A DNA stretch of 29,128 bases from a virus, in the IMG/VR virus record IMGVR_UViG_3300043427_000500, positions 1 to 29,128 of that record; one strand, given 5' to 3'. Position 1 is the first letter of the stretch; each line of letters starts with the position of its first letter. The notes under the pieces are model-generated. The model was not told the DNA's origin. It was given only the letters and a program-made list of their open reading frames with translations, and searched no databases. Below, one piece after another: positions 7,366 through 14,622 of this stretch. The position numbers and the translations under genes are program-made.

Positions 7366-8813
7366 GAATTAACTTTGGTGAGTGGTTGCCGGATCAACCA
7401 GGGGTAGCAGGAGCCCTTGTTGATGCCAAGAACGTCATACCCCAACAGGTAGGTTATGGCCCTCTATCTTCGCCTAGTGAGTGGAGCAATGCGGCTTCAG
7501 AAACGCTTAATTCGGTTGCTGCTGCGGCTGCTCCGGACGAGGCGGTAACGGTCTTTGCTGGCGGTGATACAAAACTCTTTAAGCTAGGCACGAACCTAAA
7601 CCTTACTGATGTCTCGCAGTCTGGAGGGTATACAACGCCTTCGGATCAGAAGTGGCGTTTTACTCAGTTTGGTAATCGAGTGATTGCGGCTAATGGAGGT
7701 AATCGACTCCAGGGTTATCTCATGGGTTCGTCTACCCTATTTGCAGACCTTGGTGCTGCTGCGCCTAAGTCTAGGTATGTCACAACGGTCAGGGACTTTG
7801 TAGTTGCTGGCTTTAACAACGGTTCAACGGTCTACCCTAATCGCGTGGAATGGTGCGCGTTAGGAGACGAGACAAGTTGGACTCCTGCCGCGACAACACA
7901 AGCGGACTATCAGGACATACCTGATGGTGGACACGTCAAGGGTCTAACGGGCGGTGAGTACGGCATTGTGTTCATGGATCGCGCGGTTGTCCGTATGTCC
8001 TATGTTGGAAGCCCGCTTGTATTCCAATTCGACACTATTTCGAGGGGTTTGGGCTGCATGGAGCCCAACTCAATCATTCAGTACGCAGGTTCGAGCTTCT
8101 TTTTGTCTGACGACGGGTTTTATGTCACGAACGGGCAGGAAGTTAAGTCTATTTCGGTTGAAAAGGTAGATAGGTGGTTCTTTAATAACGTGGACATATC
8201 TCAGTTATCCACGATGTCTGCCGCTGTAGACCCGCTTAAGAACCTTGTCATATGGTGTTTCAAGACCGTAGACCAAACGACTGCGCTCTTGATCTACAAC
8301 TTCAACCTCTCTAAGTGGTCGTACGCTGAGATCAACGCAGATACCATTGCTTCGTCGACAGCAATCACGACGACCTCATCTTCAGGGTTAACCTTAGAGC
8401 AGCTAGACTCTTTTGGTGGTCTTGATTCTCTACCAGCAAGCCTTGATTCCTTTGGTTATACGGTGACTTCGACCTTGCTAACAGGGACATTAGGCACAAA
8501 GATCATTGCGTTTTCTGGCTCTAACCTAACCGCGAATATCGTTACGCCTGATTTATCTCTGAACGACATGCCTTCAGTGATGACATTGATTCGACCTGTC
8601 ATTGACGGCGGTACTTGTTCTGTACAGGTCAACTCAAGACGTAGGCTAAACCAACAGACAGACTTTACGGGTTCTACTTACACGAGCAACGACGATAACC
8701 GCATCGGATTACGTTCAGCGGGAACTTATCATCGGATTAAAGCAATACCTTCTGGCGTTTGGTCGTCTGCGGTTGGTTTAGATGTAACTATCGTTCCGCA
8801 GGGTATGCGATGA
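7362..8813 (+). CDS. Tail nozzle-like / beta-propeller virion protein
   Basis: 483 aa, beta-rich with repeated blade-like units: TVFAGGDTKLFKL, RFTQFGNRVIAANGGNRLQ, YVTTVRDFVVAGFNNGSTVY, FFLSDDGFYVTNGQEVKSI and VIWCFKTVDQTTALLIYNF. This is the pattern of podovirus neck/nozzle proteins, which attach below the adaptor and close the DNA channel. The second half (about 335-483) is more divergent and may be an appended domain. The start overlaps the adaptor stop as ATGA. The structural class is well supported; the exact name is inferred from order. Confidence 0.72.
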   Translation: MRINFGEWLPDQPGVAGALVDAKNVIPQQVGYGPLSSPSEWSNAASETLNSVAAAAAPDEAVTVFAGGDTKLFKLGTNLNLTDVSQSGGYTTPSDQKWRFTQFGNRVIAANGGNRLQGYLMGSSTLFADLGAAAPKSRYVTTVRDFVVAGFNNGSTVYPNRVEWCALGDETSWTPAATTQADYQDIPDGGHVKGLTGGEYGIVFMDRAVVRMSYVGSPLVFQFDTISRGLGCMEPNSIIQYAGSSFFLSDDGFYVTNGQEVKSISVEKVDRWFFNNVDISQLSTMSAAVDPLKNLVIWCFKTVDQTTALLIYNFNLSKWSYAEINADTIASSTAITTTSSSGLTLEQLDSFGGLDSLPASLDSFGYTVTSTLLTGTLGTKIIAFSGSNLTANIVTPDLSLNDMPSVMTLIRPVIDGGTCSVQVNSRRRLNQQTDFTGSTYTSNDDNRIGLRSAGTYHRIKAIPSGVWSSAVGLDVTIVPQGMR

Positions 8814-9586
8814 TCTTCAGGACGCTGCCTCCGTTTGGTGGCGATCAGAGAGCCGTTGCTGAGATTGTCCGTGGCATCATGGACGGCAAGACAAATAACA
8901 CCGGAACGGTAACGCTCAATACAGGAAATGCCACTACAACCACGATTACAGACGCGAGAATAGGGGTAGAGAGCAAGATTATTCTTATCCCTTACTCTGC
9001 TGCTGCCTATGTGAGTGGACTGCCCTACGGCTCTTTTTTCGACGTTAACGACCAAACGGCTGCAAGCACGACAGCATCCTATGCAGTCACGTTTTCCAAT
9101 ACGGATTTGAGCAACAACGTCTACTTATCAAACTCAAGTCGGATTAACGTCAGGGCAGCGGGGAAGTACAACCTTCAGTTTTCTGTGCAGTTTGCAAACG
9201 CTGACACGCAGATCCAGGACGCTGACTTGTGGTTGAGAAAAAACGGCACTGACCTTACTAACTCCAATTCTCAGTTCTCGATTCCTAATTCTCACGGCGG
9301 AACAGACGGGCACTTGATTGCTGCGCTTAACCTTTTTGTTGATCTCGTGGCCAATGACTATGTTGAACTTGTTTGGGCCGCAACAAGCACACAAGTAAGG
9401 CTAGAGTACATAGGGACACAGTCAAGCCCGACAAGACCGGCAACACCGTCGGTTATTCTGACGATGCAACACATCTCTGATGGGCCATTGGTTTACGTTT
9501 CAAGCGTAACGAACGGTTCTGCGACTGTTACGCACTATCCTAATTCAACGTCTGATATGACATACGGATATGTGGTGGTCGGATGA
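8810..9586 (+). CDS. Probable tail appendage / needle-region protein
   Basis: 258 aa when started at the ATGA overlap with the nozzle gene; a longer frame upstream is unlikely because it would overlap the nozzle gene by more. The N-terminal ~45 residues (MIFRTLPPFGGDQRAVAEIV, VRGIMDGKTNNTGTVTL) look like an attachment segment. They are followed by ITDARIGVESKIILIPYSAAA and a C-terminal jelly-roll-like stretch (YNLQFSVQFANADTQIQDADL, DLVANDYVELVWAATSTQV) resembling C1q/TNF-like trimeric heads of phage tips. A tail-tip or short fibre role is inferred from fold pattern and position; no receptor can be named. Confidence 0.65.
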   Translation: MIFRTLPPFGGDQRAVAEIVRGIMDGKTNNTGTVTLNTGNATTTTITDARIGVESKIILIPYSAAAYVSGLPYGSFFDVNDQTAASTTASYAVTFSNTDLSNNVYLSNSSRINVRAAGKYNLQFSVQFANADTQIQDADLWLRKNGTDLTNSNSQFSIPNSHGGTDGHLIAALNLFVDLVANDYVELVWAATSTQVRLEYIGTQSSPTRPATPSVILTMQHISDGPLVYVSSVTNGSATVTHYPNSTSDMTYGYVVVG

Positions 9587-9969
9587 ATGTGCAATACATC
9601 AAACAAGACGAGCTTAGGGGTGTCTGGCAGTACATCAAGCCAGGATTGGAAGTCATCCTTAAGAAAAGCCCAGAATCGTGGATACCTGAGGACATTTACT
9701 CGGACTGCTTTACGGGAAGATCACTTCTTTGGGTGTTTGTTGAGGATAACTCTGTTGTGGGCTTTGTTGTTTTGCAGCCTATCGGCGATAATTTGCATAT
9801 TTGGTGCGCTTATGGCAAGGGAGATAGTCGTGCAGGCTTGGATCATGTTCTCGGCATTGCGAGAAGTGGCGGCGCGAAAACTATCAGCTTTGATTCGTGG
9901 CGTAAAGGCTGGGATCGCAAGGCTAAGGCGTTAGGTTTTAGACCCCGTAAGTGGGTGAGAGAGGTTTAA
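9583..9969 (+). CDS. Small GNAT-like acetyltransferase-fold protein
   Basis: 128 aa with a reduced GNAT-like pattern: SLLWVFVEDNSVVGFVVLQP (paired strands), then LHIWCAYGKGDSRAGLDHVLG, where a short glycine-containing turn precedes a helix as in acetyl-CoA binding. The C-terminal WRKGWDRKAKALGFRPRKWV is also usual in this family. Similar small proteins are seen within phage structural operons. It overlaps the preceding gene by ATGA and ends one base before the next start. The canonical Q/R-x-x-G-x-G/A loop is only partly present, so activity is doubtful and a non-enzymatic role is possible. Confidence 0.6.
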   Translation: MNVQYIKQDELRGVWQYIKPGLEVILKKSPESWIPEDIYSDCFTGRSLLWVFVEDNSVVGFVVLQPIGDNLHIWCAYGKGDSRAGLDHVLGIARSGGAKTISFDSWRKGWDRKAKALGFRPRKWVREV

Positions 9970-9970
9970 C

Positions 9971-10864
9971 ATGGCTGGTGGCTCTACAAACACGGTAACG
10001 AGAACCGAACTTGACCCGACAATGCGTCCGTATGTCCAGTATGGACTACAGGAAGCACAAAGGCTCTATCAACAAGGTGCGCCTGAGTTTTACACAGGCC
10101 AGACCTATGTAGGCCCGTCTCAGCAGACGCAATCTGCGCTCTCTGCGATGCAAACAAGGGCTATGCAAGGCAACCCACTTGTGCCTTTAGCGCAACAGCA
10201 GTTAGCAACGACGCTCGGTGGTTCTCGTGCTGAGACATTAGCAGGGGCAACCAGTCCTGTCTTGGCTAATACGGTTGCAGGTGGTTATCTCGGACAGAAC
10301 CCGTACTACACATCTGCTTTACAGCCTGGGTTCCAAGCAGCAACAACTCAGTACCAAGACGCAATCAACCAGATGCGGTCTCGCGCTTCTCAGGCAGGAC
10401 GTTACGGGACTAACGAAGCATTAATGAGTCAAGAGCAACGCGCACAAGGCGCACTTGCTAACGCGCTTGCAGGGCAGGCTGCACAGTTGGGTTATTCCGG
10501 TTACGAAGCAGAGAGGGCTAGACAGCAACAAGCACTCGGTATGGGGCTTGACCTTTACGAAGCAGAAAGAGGTAGGCAACAGGCGGCAATCGGTGCTGCT
10601 CCAGGTTTGGCTGCACAGGACTACACGGACATTGCACAACTTGCTCAGGCGGGTCAGACAGCAGAGAGTTATCAACAAGCAGCCCTACAAGACGCTATTC
10701 AGAGATTCAACTACCAACAGCAAGCACCTTATGCAGCCTTACAGTCATTCCTCTCATCTTCCTTTGGTGCACCACAGGGGATGCAGACGGTTTCGCCTAG
10801 TTACTCTAACCCGCTTGCAGGCGTACTTGGTGCAGCACTAGCAGGAAAGGCTTTGTTGTCGTGA
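9971..10864 (+). CDS. Ala/Gln-rich internal virion protein (candidate ejection protein)
   Basis: 297 aa. The N-terminus (TRTELDPTMRPYVQYGLQEA, QRLYQQGAPEFYTGQTYVGP) is a recurrent start for a family of podovirus internal proteins. The rest is long amphipathic helix, rich in Gln, Ala and Tyr (AQLGYSGYEAERARQQQALG repeats the YEAER motif near 190 and 207), and the C-terminus is a glycine/alanine hydrophobic segment (NPLAGVLGAALAGKALL). Such proteins are injected with the DNA and help it across the host envelope. The class is inferred from composition, position and the membrane-like end. Confidence 0.65.
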   Translation: MAGGSTNTVTRTELDPTMRPYVQYGLQEAQRLYQQGAPEFYTGQTYVGPSQQTQSALSAMQTRAMQGNPLVPLAQQQLATTLGGSRAETLAGATSPVLANTVAGGYLGQNPYYTSALQPGFQAATTQYQDAINQMRSRASQAGRYGTNEALMSQEQRAQGALANALAGQAAQLGYSGYEAERARQQQALGMGLDLYEAERGRQQAAIGAAPGLAAQDYTDIAQLAQAGQTAESYQQAALQDAIQRFNYQQQAPYAALQSFLSSSFGAPQGMQTVSPSYSNPLAGVLGAALAGKALLS

Positions 10865-11376
10865 GCGGCGTAGAACCTCTTATTGCAGCCGAGGTTATCG
10901 GTTCTACTGCTGCTGCTGGTGCAGCCGAAACCGCTGCTGCTGCCGCTGCTGCTGAGATGGCTACTGCTGCCGCTGCTTCTCAGGCTGCCGCTTCTGCTGG
11001 TACTGCTGCCGCTGCCGCTGGCACTGCTAACCCATTCTTAGCGACTGCCTACGGTTCTTTGCCTGGTATGACAATGGGGTCACAGCAGGCGGCAATGCTT
11101 GCAGCGCAGACAGGTGAGTTTGGTTTACCTGGACTTATGTCTACAGGTGGTTCTGCGACTTATGCTGGTGCTGGTGGCCCGTTAGCTAAAATGGCTTTTT
11201 CCTCTGGATCGCCTACGGCTATGCGTATGGGTATGCAAGGCATGAATATGATGCAGCAGTCAGCCCCGCAAGCACCACCTCCTCCAGGCATCAAGCGCGG
11301 ACAAGTCCCGCAGGGTGTAGATTTCAACTCGTTGCTCGCTCAACCAGTGCAACGCAAGCGCATCTCTCTGTTGTGA
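10861..11376 (+). CDS. Ala-rich small internal virion protein
   Basis: 171 aa, started at GTG in a GTGA overlap with the upstream gene. Residues ~10-55 are almost entirely Ala with a few Glu, Thr and Gly, giving a long hydrophobic helix. The middle is Gly/Met-rich (MTMGSQQAAMLAAQTGEFGL, MRMGMQGMNMMQQSAPQAP), and the end is basic (KRGQVPQGVD, VQRKRISLL). There is no known domain. Its place between two candidate ejection proteins suggests a small partner in the same internal complex, perhaps membrane-active. The nucleotide sequence of the Ala tract is a run of GCT/GCC triplets. Confidence 0.6.
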   Translation: MSGVEPLIAAEVIGSTAAAGAAETAAAAAAAEMATAAAASQAAASAGTAAAAAGTANPFLATAYGSLPGMTMGSQQAAMLAAQTGEFGLPGLMSTGGSATYAGAGGPLAKMAFSSGSPTAMRMGMQGMNMMQQSAPQAPPPPGIKRGQVPQGVDFNSLLAQPVQRKRISLL

Positions 11377-11383
11377 GGGCAAG

Positions 11384-13084
11384 ATGGACGAATACTTAGC
11401 TCGATTGTTTGGAAGTCAACCGTCTTACATGGGGCAACTCATGGGGGCAGACGACGCAGAAAGGCTTCGCCAAGAAGCGCAGCGTCAAGGTCTATTAGGG
11501 ACGGGCATTGGTTTACTTATGGCTTCTGGGCCTTCTGCACAACGCCAGAATATCGGGCAGATTGTTGGTCAGGGGTTGATGGCTGGGCAGCAAGCCTACC
11601 GTGGTGCAATGCAGCAAGCGGTGCAGGATAGGATGACTGGATTGCAACTTGCTGAGATGACTCGCAAACAACAAGCAATGGAAACTGCTAGAAAAGAGTT
11701 GCCTAAGCTTGTGCAAACCACCGAGGCTCCTGGAGCGCAAATTCCTCTTCCGGCTCCAATGGATGAAGAAGGTAATGTCATGCCAGAGGCGCGTATGCCT
11801 GGGCAGATTACGCGAGCAATTAACCCGCAATCTGCTGCCGCGCTTCGTCAGGTGTTAGATCCTAAGCAATACGCAGACCTAATAAAGGCCGCAGAAACAG
11901 AGATTGGCATTAACGCGCCACAGTACAAGATAATTGGCAATCAGGTCGTTGCTATTGCGCCAAATCAAGAGCCGAGAGTAGTATTTAGCGGCGAAAGAAA
12001 TCTTACATTCCAATCAGTAGATGGAAAGGTTATTGGTTTAGACCCAGCCACAGGCCAAAAGGTTGTTGAGCATAAGGTAGGCGGCAAAACAGGATTAAAC
12101 GAGATTGGTAGAGTTTACGCAGCCGTTAGATTTCCTGGCGTAGAAGAGGCAAATCTTAGCGGAGAGCAATTAGCCGAGGCTTTCAATTACTCGCAAATGC
12201 CAAATGCTATTGATGCAGCAAACGCCGGTCAAAACAACTTACGATTGCAGGCAGAAACAGGCTTAACAGGGCCAGTACCTCAAGCTAGACCGGCTCTTGT
12301 GGCTCCGGCTAGGCAAACGACTCAACCACCAGCAGTTAGGCCGACACTTCAGCCAACCGCACAACCTGTTGCGCAGCAGGTTCAACCAACGCCACAAGCC
12401 GCTCAGCAACCATCTCAAGCCGCTCCACAGCAAGCATTGCCAGCACCATTGCCAAACGAGCCTGCTTATACACAATCAACGGTAGATAACCCGACTGTTG
12501 TAAATGCGGCGATACCTGCAAAAATGCGTAATGAGTTTAAGTCTAAGCAACCGCAAGCAATGAACGCAACGGTATCAATGCTCAGGACTTACCGCGATAC
12601 GCAAAACGACATTAGAAATTTGATTAATAATGATGCTGGATTGAGAGCGGCTTCTGGCTTTGGAGGCGAGTTGATTTCTGCTGTTCCTGGAACTGAGGCT
12701 GCCAATGCAAAAGCAATCCTTGATAAGTTAAAGAATCGCAGTTTTGTAGCCAACATCAACGAAATGAGGGCTGCATCTCCAACGGGTGCGGCTGTTGGTG
12801 CGGTTACAGAACGAGAAGGCGCGAGGTTTGAAAACCTTATTGCTAGCCTATCTCAAGCGCAAACATACGATCAGCTTAAAAGGCAGTTGGTTGAGCTTGA
12901 CAATTTCTTGTTGGAAACGTCTGGTGCTACCAAAAACGCTTACGAACAAGATTTTGGGCGAAACCAAACAATTAACAGCGTTTTCTCGCAAATGCCAAAG
13001 GCTTTGACGCAGCAACAAGTTACCCCTGGTGATCTTGGTAGTGCCGCTAGGCAAGAGCTTGAGAGAAGAAAGCAAAGGAAATAG
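11384..13084 (+). CDS. Large Gln/Ala-rich internal virion protein (candidate ejection protein)
   Basis: 566 aa with a GAGGGCAAG Shine-Dalgarno-like element. It opens with a helical domain (DAERLRQEAQRQGLLGTGIG, hydrophobic LLGTGIGLLMASG, then a coiled region to about 110). A middle beta-like part (QYKIIGNQVVAIAPNQEPRV, VDGKVIGLDPATGQKVVEHK, ~190-230) follows, then a Pro/Gln/Ala linker (about 300-365). The C-terminal domain is helical (FKSKQPQAMNATVSMLRTYR..., GAAVGAVTEREGARFENLIA at about 470-490). The motif GA.TEREGARFENLIA resembles one found in other podovirus internal proteins. It sits among the putative ejection genes. Function is inferred. Confidence 0.65.
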   Translation: MDEYLARLFGSQPSYMGQLMGADDAERLRQEAQRQGLLGTGIGLLMASGPSAQRQNIGQIVGQGLMAGQQAYRGAMQQAVQDRMTGLQLAEMTRKQQAMETARKELPKLVQTTEAPGAQIPLPAPMDEEGNVMPEARMPGQITRAINPQSAAALRQVLDPKQYADLIKAAETEIGINAPQYKIIGNQVVAIAPNQEPRVVFSGERNLTFQSVDGKVIGLDPATGQKVVEHKVGGKTGLNEIGRVYAAVRFPGVEEANLSGEQLAEAFNYSQMPNAIDAANAGQNNLRLQAETGLTGPVPQARPALVAPARQTTQPPAVRPTLQPTAQPVAQQVQPTPQAAQQPSQAAPQQALPAPLPNEPAYTQSTVDNPTVVNAAIPAKMRNEFKSKQPQAMNATVSMLRTYRDTQNDIRNLINNDAGLRAASGFGGELISAVPGTEAANAKAILDKLKNRSFVANINEMRAASPTGAAVGAVTEREGARFENLIASLSQAQTYDQLKRQLVELDNFLLETSGATKNAYEQDFGRNQTINSVFSQMPKALTQQQVTPGDLGSAARQELERRKQRK

Positions 13085-13086
13085 TG

Positions 13087-14622
13087 ATGGCTATTGATCT
13101 AAGCAAGCTATCAGATGCAGACCTTGAGGCGTTAGCCAATAACGACTTATCTAAGGTTTCTGATGCTGGTCTTAAGTACATTGCTAGACGACAACCAGTA
13201 GATAGGCCTATAGAAGAGCGTGTCTCTCGTATCCCTGGGCTTGTGGCTAGAGGTATGGCCCCTTCAATGATGGGTGCTGCTCTTGGTGCTCCTCTTGGCC
13301 CTGTAGGTATGCTTGCTGGATCTTTGGCCGTTCCTGCTGCTGAGTTAACTTCACAGGCTTACAACGCGATAGCCCCAGAGGATTACCAGTTAAAAGTAAC
13401 ACCTTCTCAAGCTATTTCTAACCTGCTTACGCAGATTGGTTTACCGCAACCGGAAACAACGCCAGAACGCATGATTACGCAAGGATCTAGCGCATTAGGC
13501 GGTACGGCTGCGTCAATACCTGGTTTTATGCGTTTAGGTCAGGTTGCGGCAACTCCAACGGGTAGAGCGGTTTCTACGCAAATGGCTGCTGCCCCAGGTT
13601 CTCAAATGGTTGCCGCTCCTGTAGGTGCTGCGACAGGCGAAGCTGTAGAGAGCGCAACAGACTCACCGCTTGCTGGCATGTTTGCCAACATTGTTGCGGG
13701 TGGTGTTGCTGGTGCTAGGCGTGGTGAGAAGCCTCAAGTTCCAACAAAAGAGTCGGTTAAAGACGCTGCTAGGGCAGCTTACGAGGTTGCCACTTCTGCC
13801 GGCGTTATCGTGCAGCCTAATAGCTTTCAAAAGCGTTTAACAGACATTGAAACTACCGTTAAGTCTGCTGGTTTTGATGCAGACCTGCATCCTAAAGTAG
13901 CGGCTGTCCTTAGACGCTTTCAGACTGAAGGGCAAACACCTAAGACATTAGACGAGTTAGAGATTCTGAGGCGCGTTGCAAGCAGTGCTGCCGGATCGTT
14001 AGAAAAAGACGAGCGCAGGCTCGGCCGCATGATTATTTCCAAGCTGGATGATTACGTTGAGAATCTTGGTCAGGCTGACTTGATTGGTGGTAATGCGGCT
14101 GCTGGGTCTACCGCACTTAAAACAGCCAGGAACTTATGGTCGAGAAGCGTTAAGACAGAGACGCTAGACGACATCATAGAAAAGGCAACGACTTCAGCTT
14201 CTCAGTATTCGCAGTCCGGCATGGAGAACGCGCTTAGGACGCAGTTTAGGCAGTTAGCAAACAACAAAAACAGGCTAAGTCAGTTTAATAGCGAAGAGCA
14301 GGCGGCTATCAAGTATGTTGCTCGTGGTGGCGATATACAAAACGTCCTTAGATACCTTGGCAAGCTAGCTCCAACAGGCGTTGTATCTGGTGGTTTATCT
14401 ACTGGAGCGGGTTATTTGTTTGGCGGGCCTCTTGGCGCAGCCGTTCTTCCTACGGTTGGGGCTGCATCTAGGTTTGGCGCGGAGCGAATGATGCAGCAAA
14501 ACGTAGAGAATCTACGCAATCAGGTGCTTATGGGTAGGCAAATAGGCCGAGGAACGCCTACAATCTACAGTACGCCAGCAGCAATGCGCGGCTTGCTGTA
14601 TTCGAATCAAGAGGCTGAGTAA
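13087..14622 (+). CDS. Internal virion / DNA-transfer protein with hydrophobic segments
   Basis: About 511 aa, started at the ATG (13087) that has AAAGGAAA at good distance; a GTG one codon earlier is the alternative. The N-terminus MAIDLSKLSDADLEALANND, with the near-repeat LSKVSDAGLKYIARR, is a typical start of P22-like and related podovirus internal proteins. Two Gly/Ala hydrophobic stretches follow (MMGAALGAPLGPVGMLAGSL ~60-80 and a glycine-rich segment near 440-470, GVVSGGLSTGAGYLFGGPLG). The middle is long helix. Such features fit a protein ejected ahead of the genome that forms part of the trans-envelope conduit. Confidence 0.68.
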   Translation: MAIDLSKLSDADLEALANNDLSKVSDAGLKYIARRQPVDRPIEERVSRIPGLVARGMAPSMMGAALGAPLGPVGMLAGSLAVPAAELTSQAYNAIAPEDYQLKVTPSQAISNLLTQIGLPQPETTPERMITQGSSALGGTAASIPGFMRLGQVAATPTGRAVSTQMAAAPGSQMVAAPVGAATGEAVESATDSPLAGMFANIVAGGVAGARRGEKPQVPTKESVKDAARAAYEVATSAGVIVQPNSFQKRLTDIETTVKSAGFDADLHPKVAAVLRRFQTEGQTPKTLDELEILRRVASSAAGSLEKDERRLGRMIISKLDDYVENLGQADLIGGNAAAGSTALKTARNLWSRSVKTETLDDIIEKATTSASQYSQSGMENALRTQFRQLANNKNRLSQFNSEEQAAIKYVARGGDIQNVLRYLGKLAPTGVVSGGLSTGAGYLFGGPLGAAVLPTVGAASRFGAERMMQQNVENLRNQVLMGRQIGRGTPTIYSTPAAMRGLLYSNQEAE

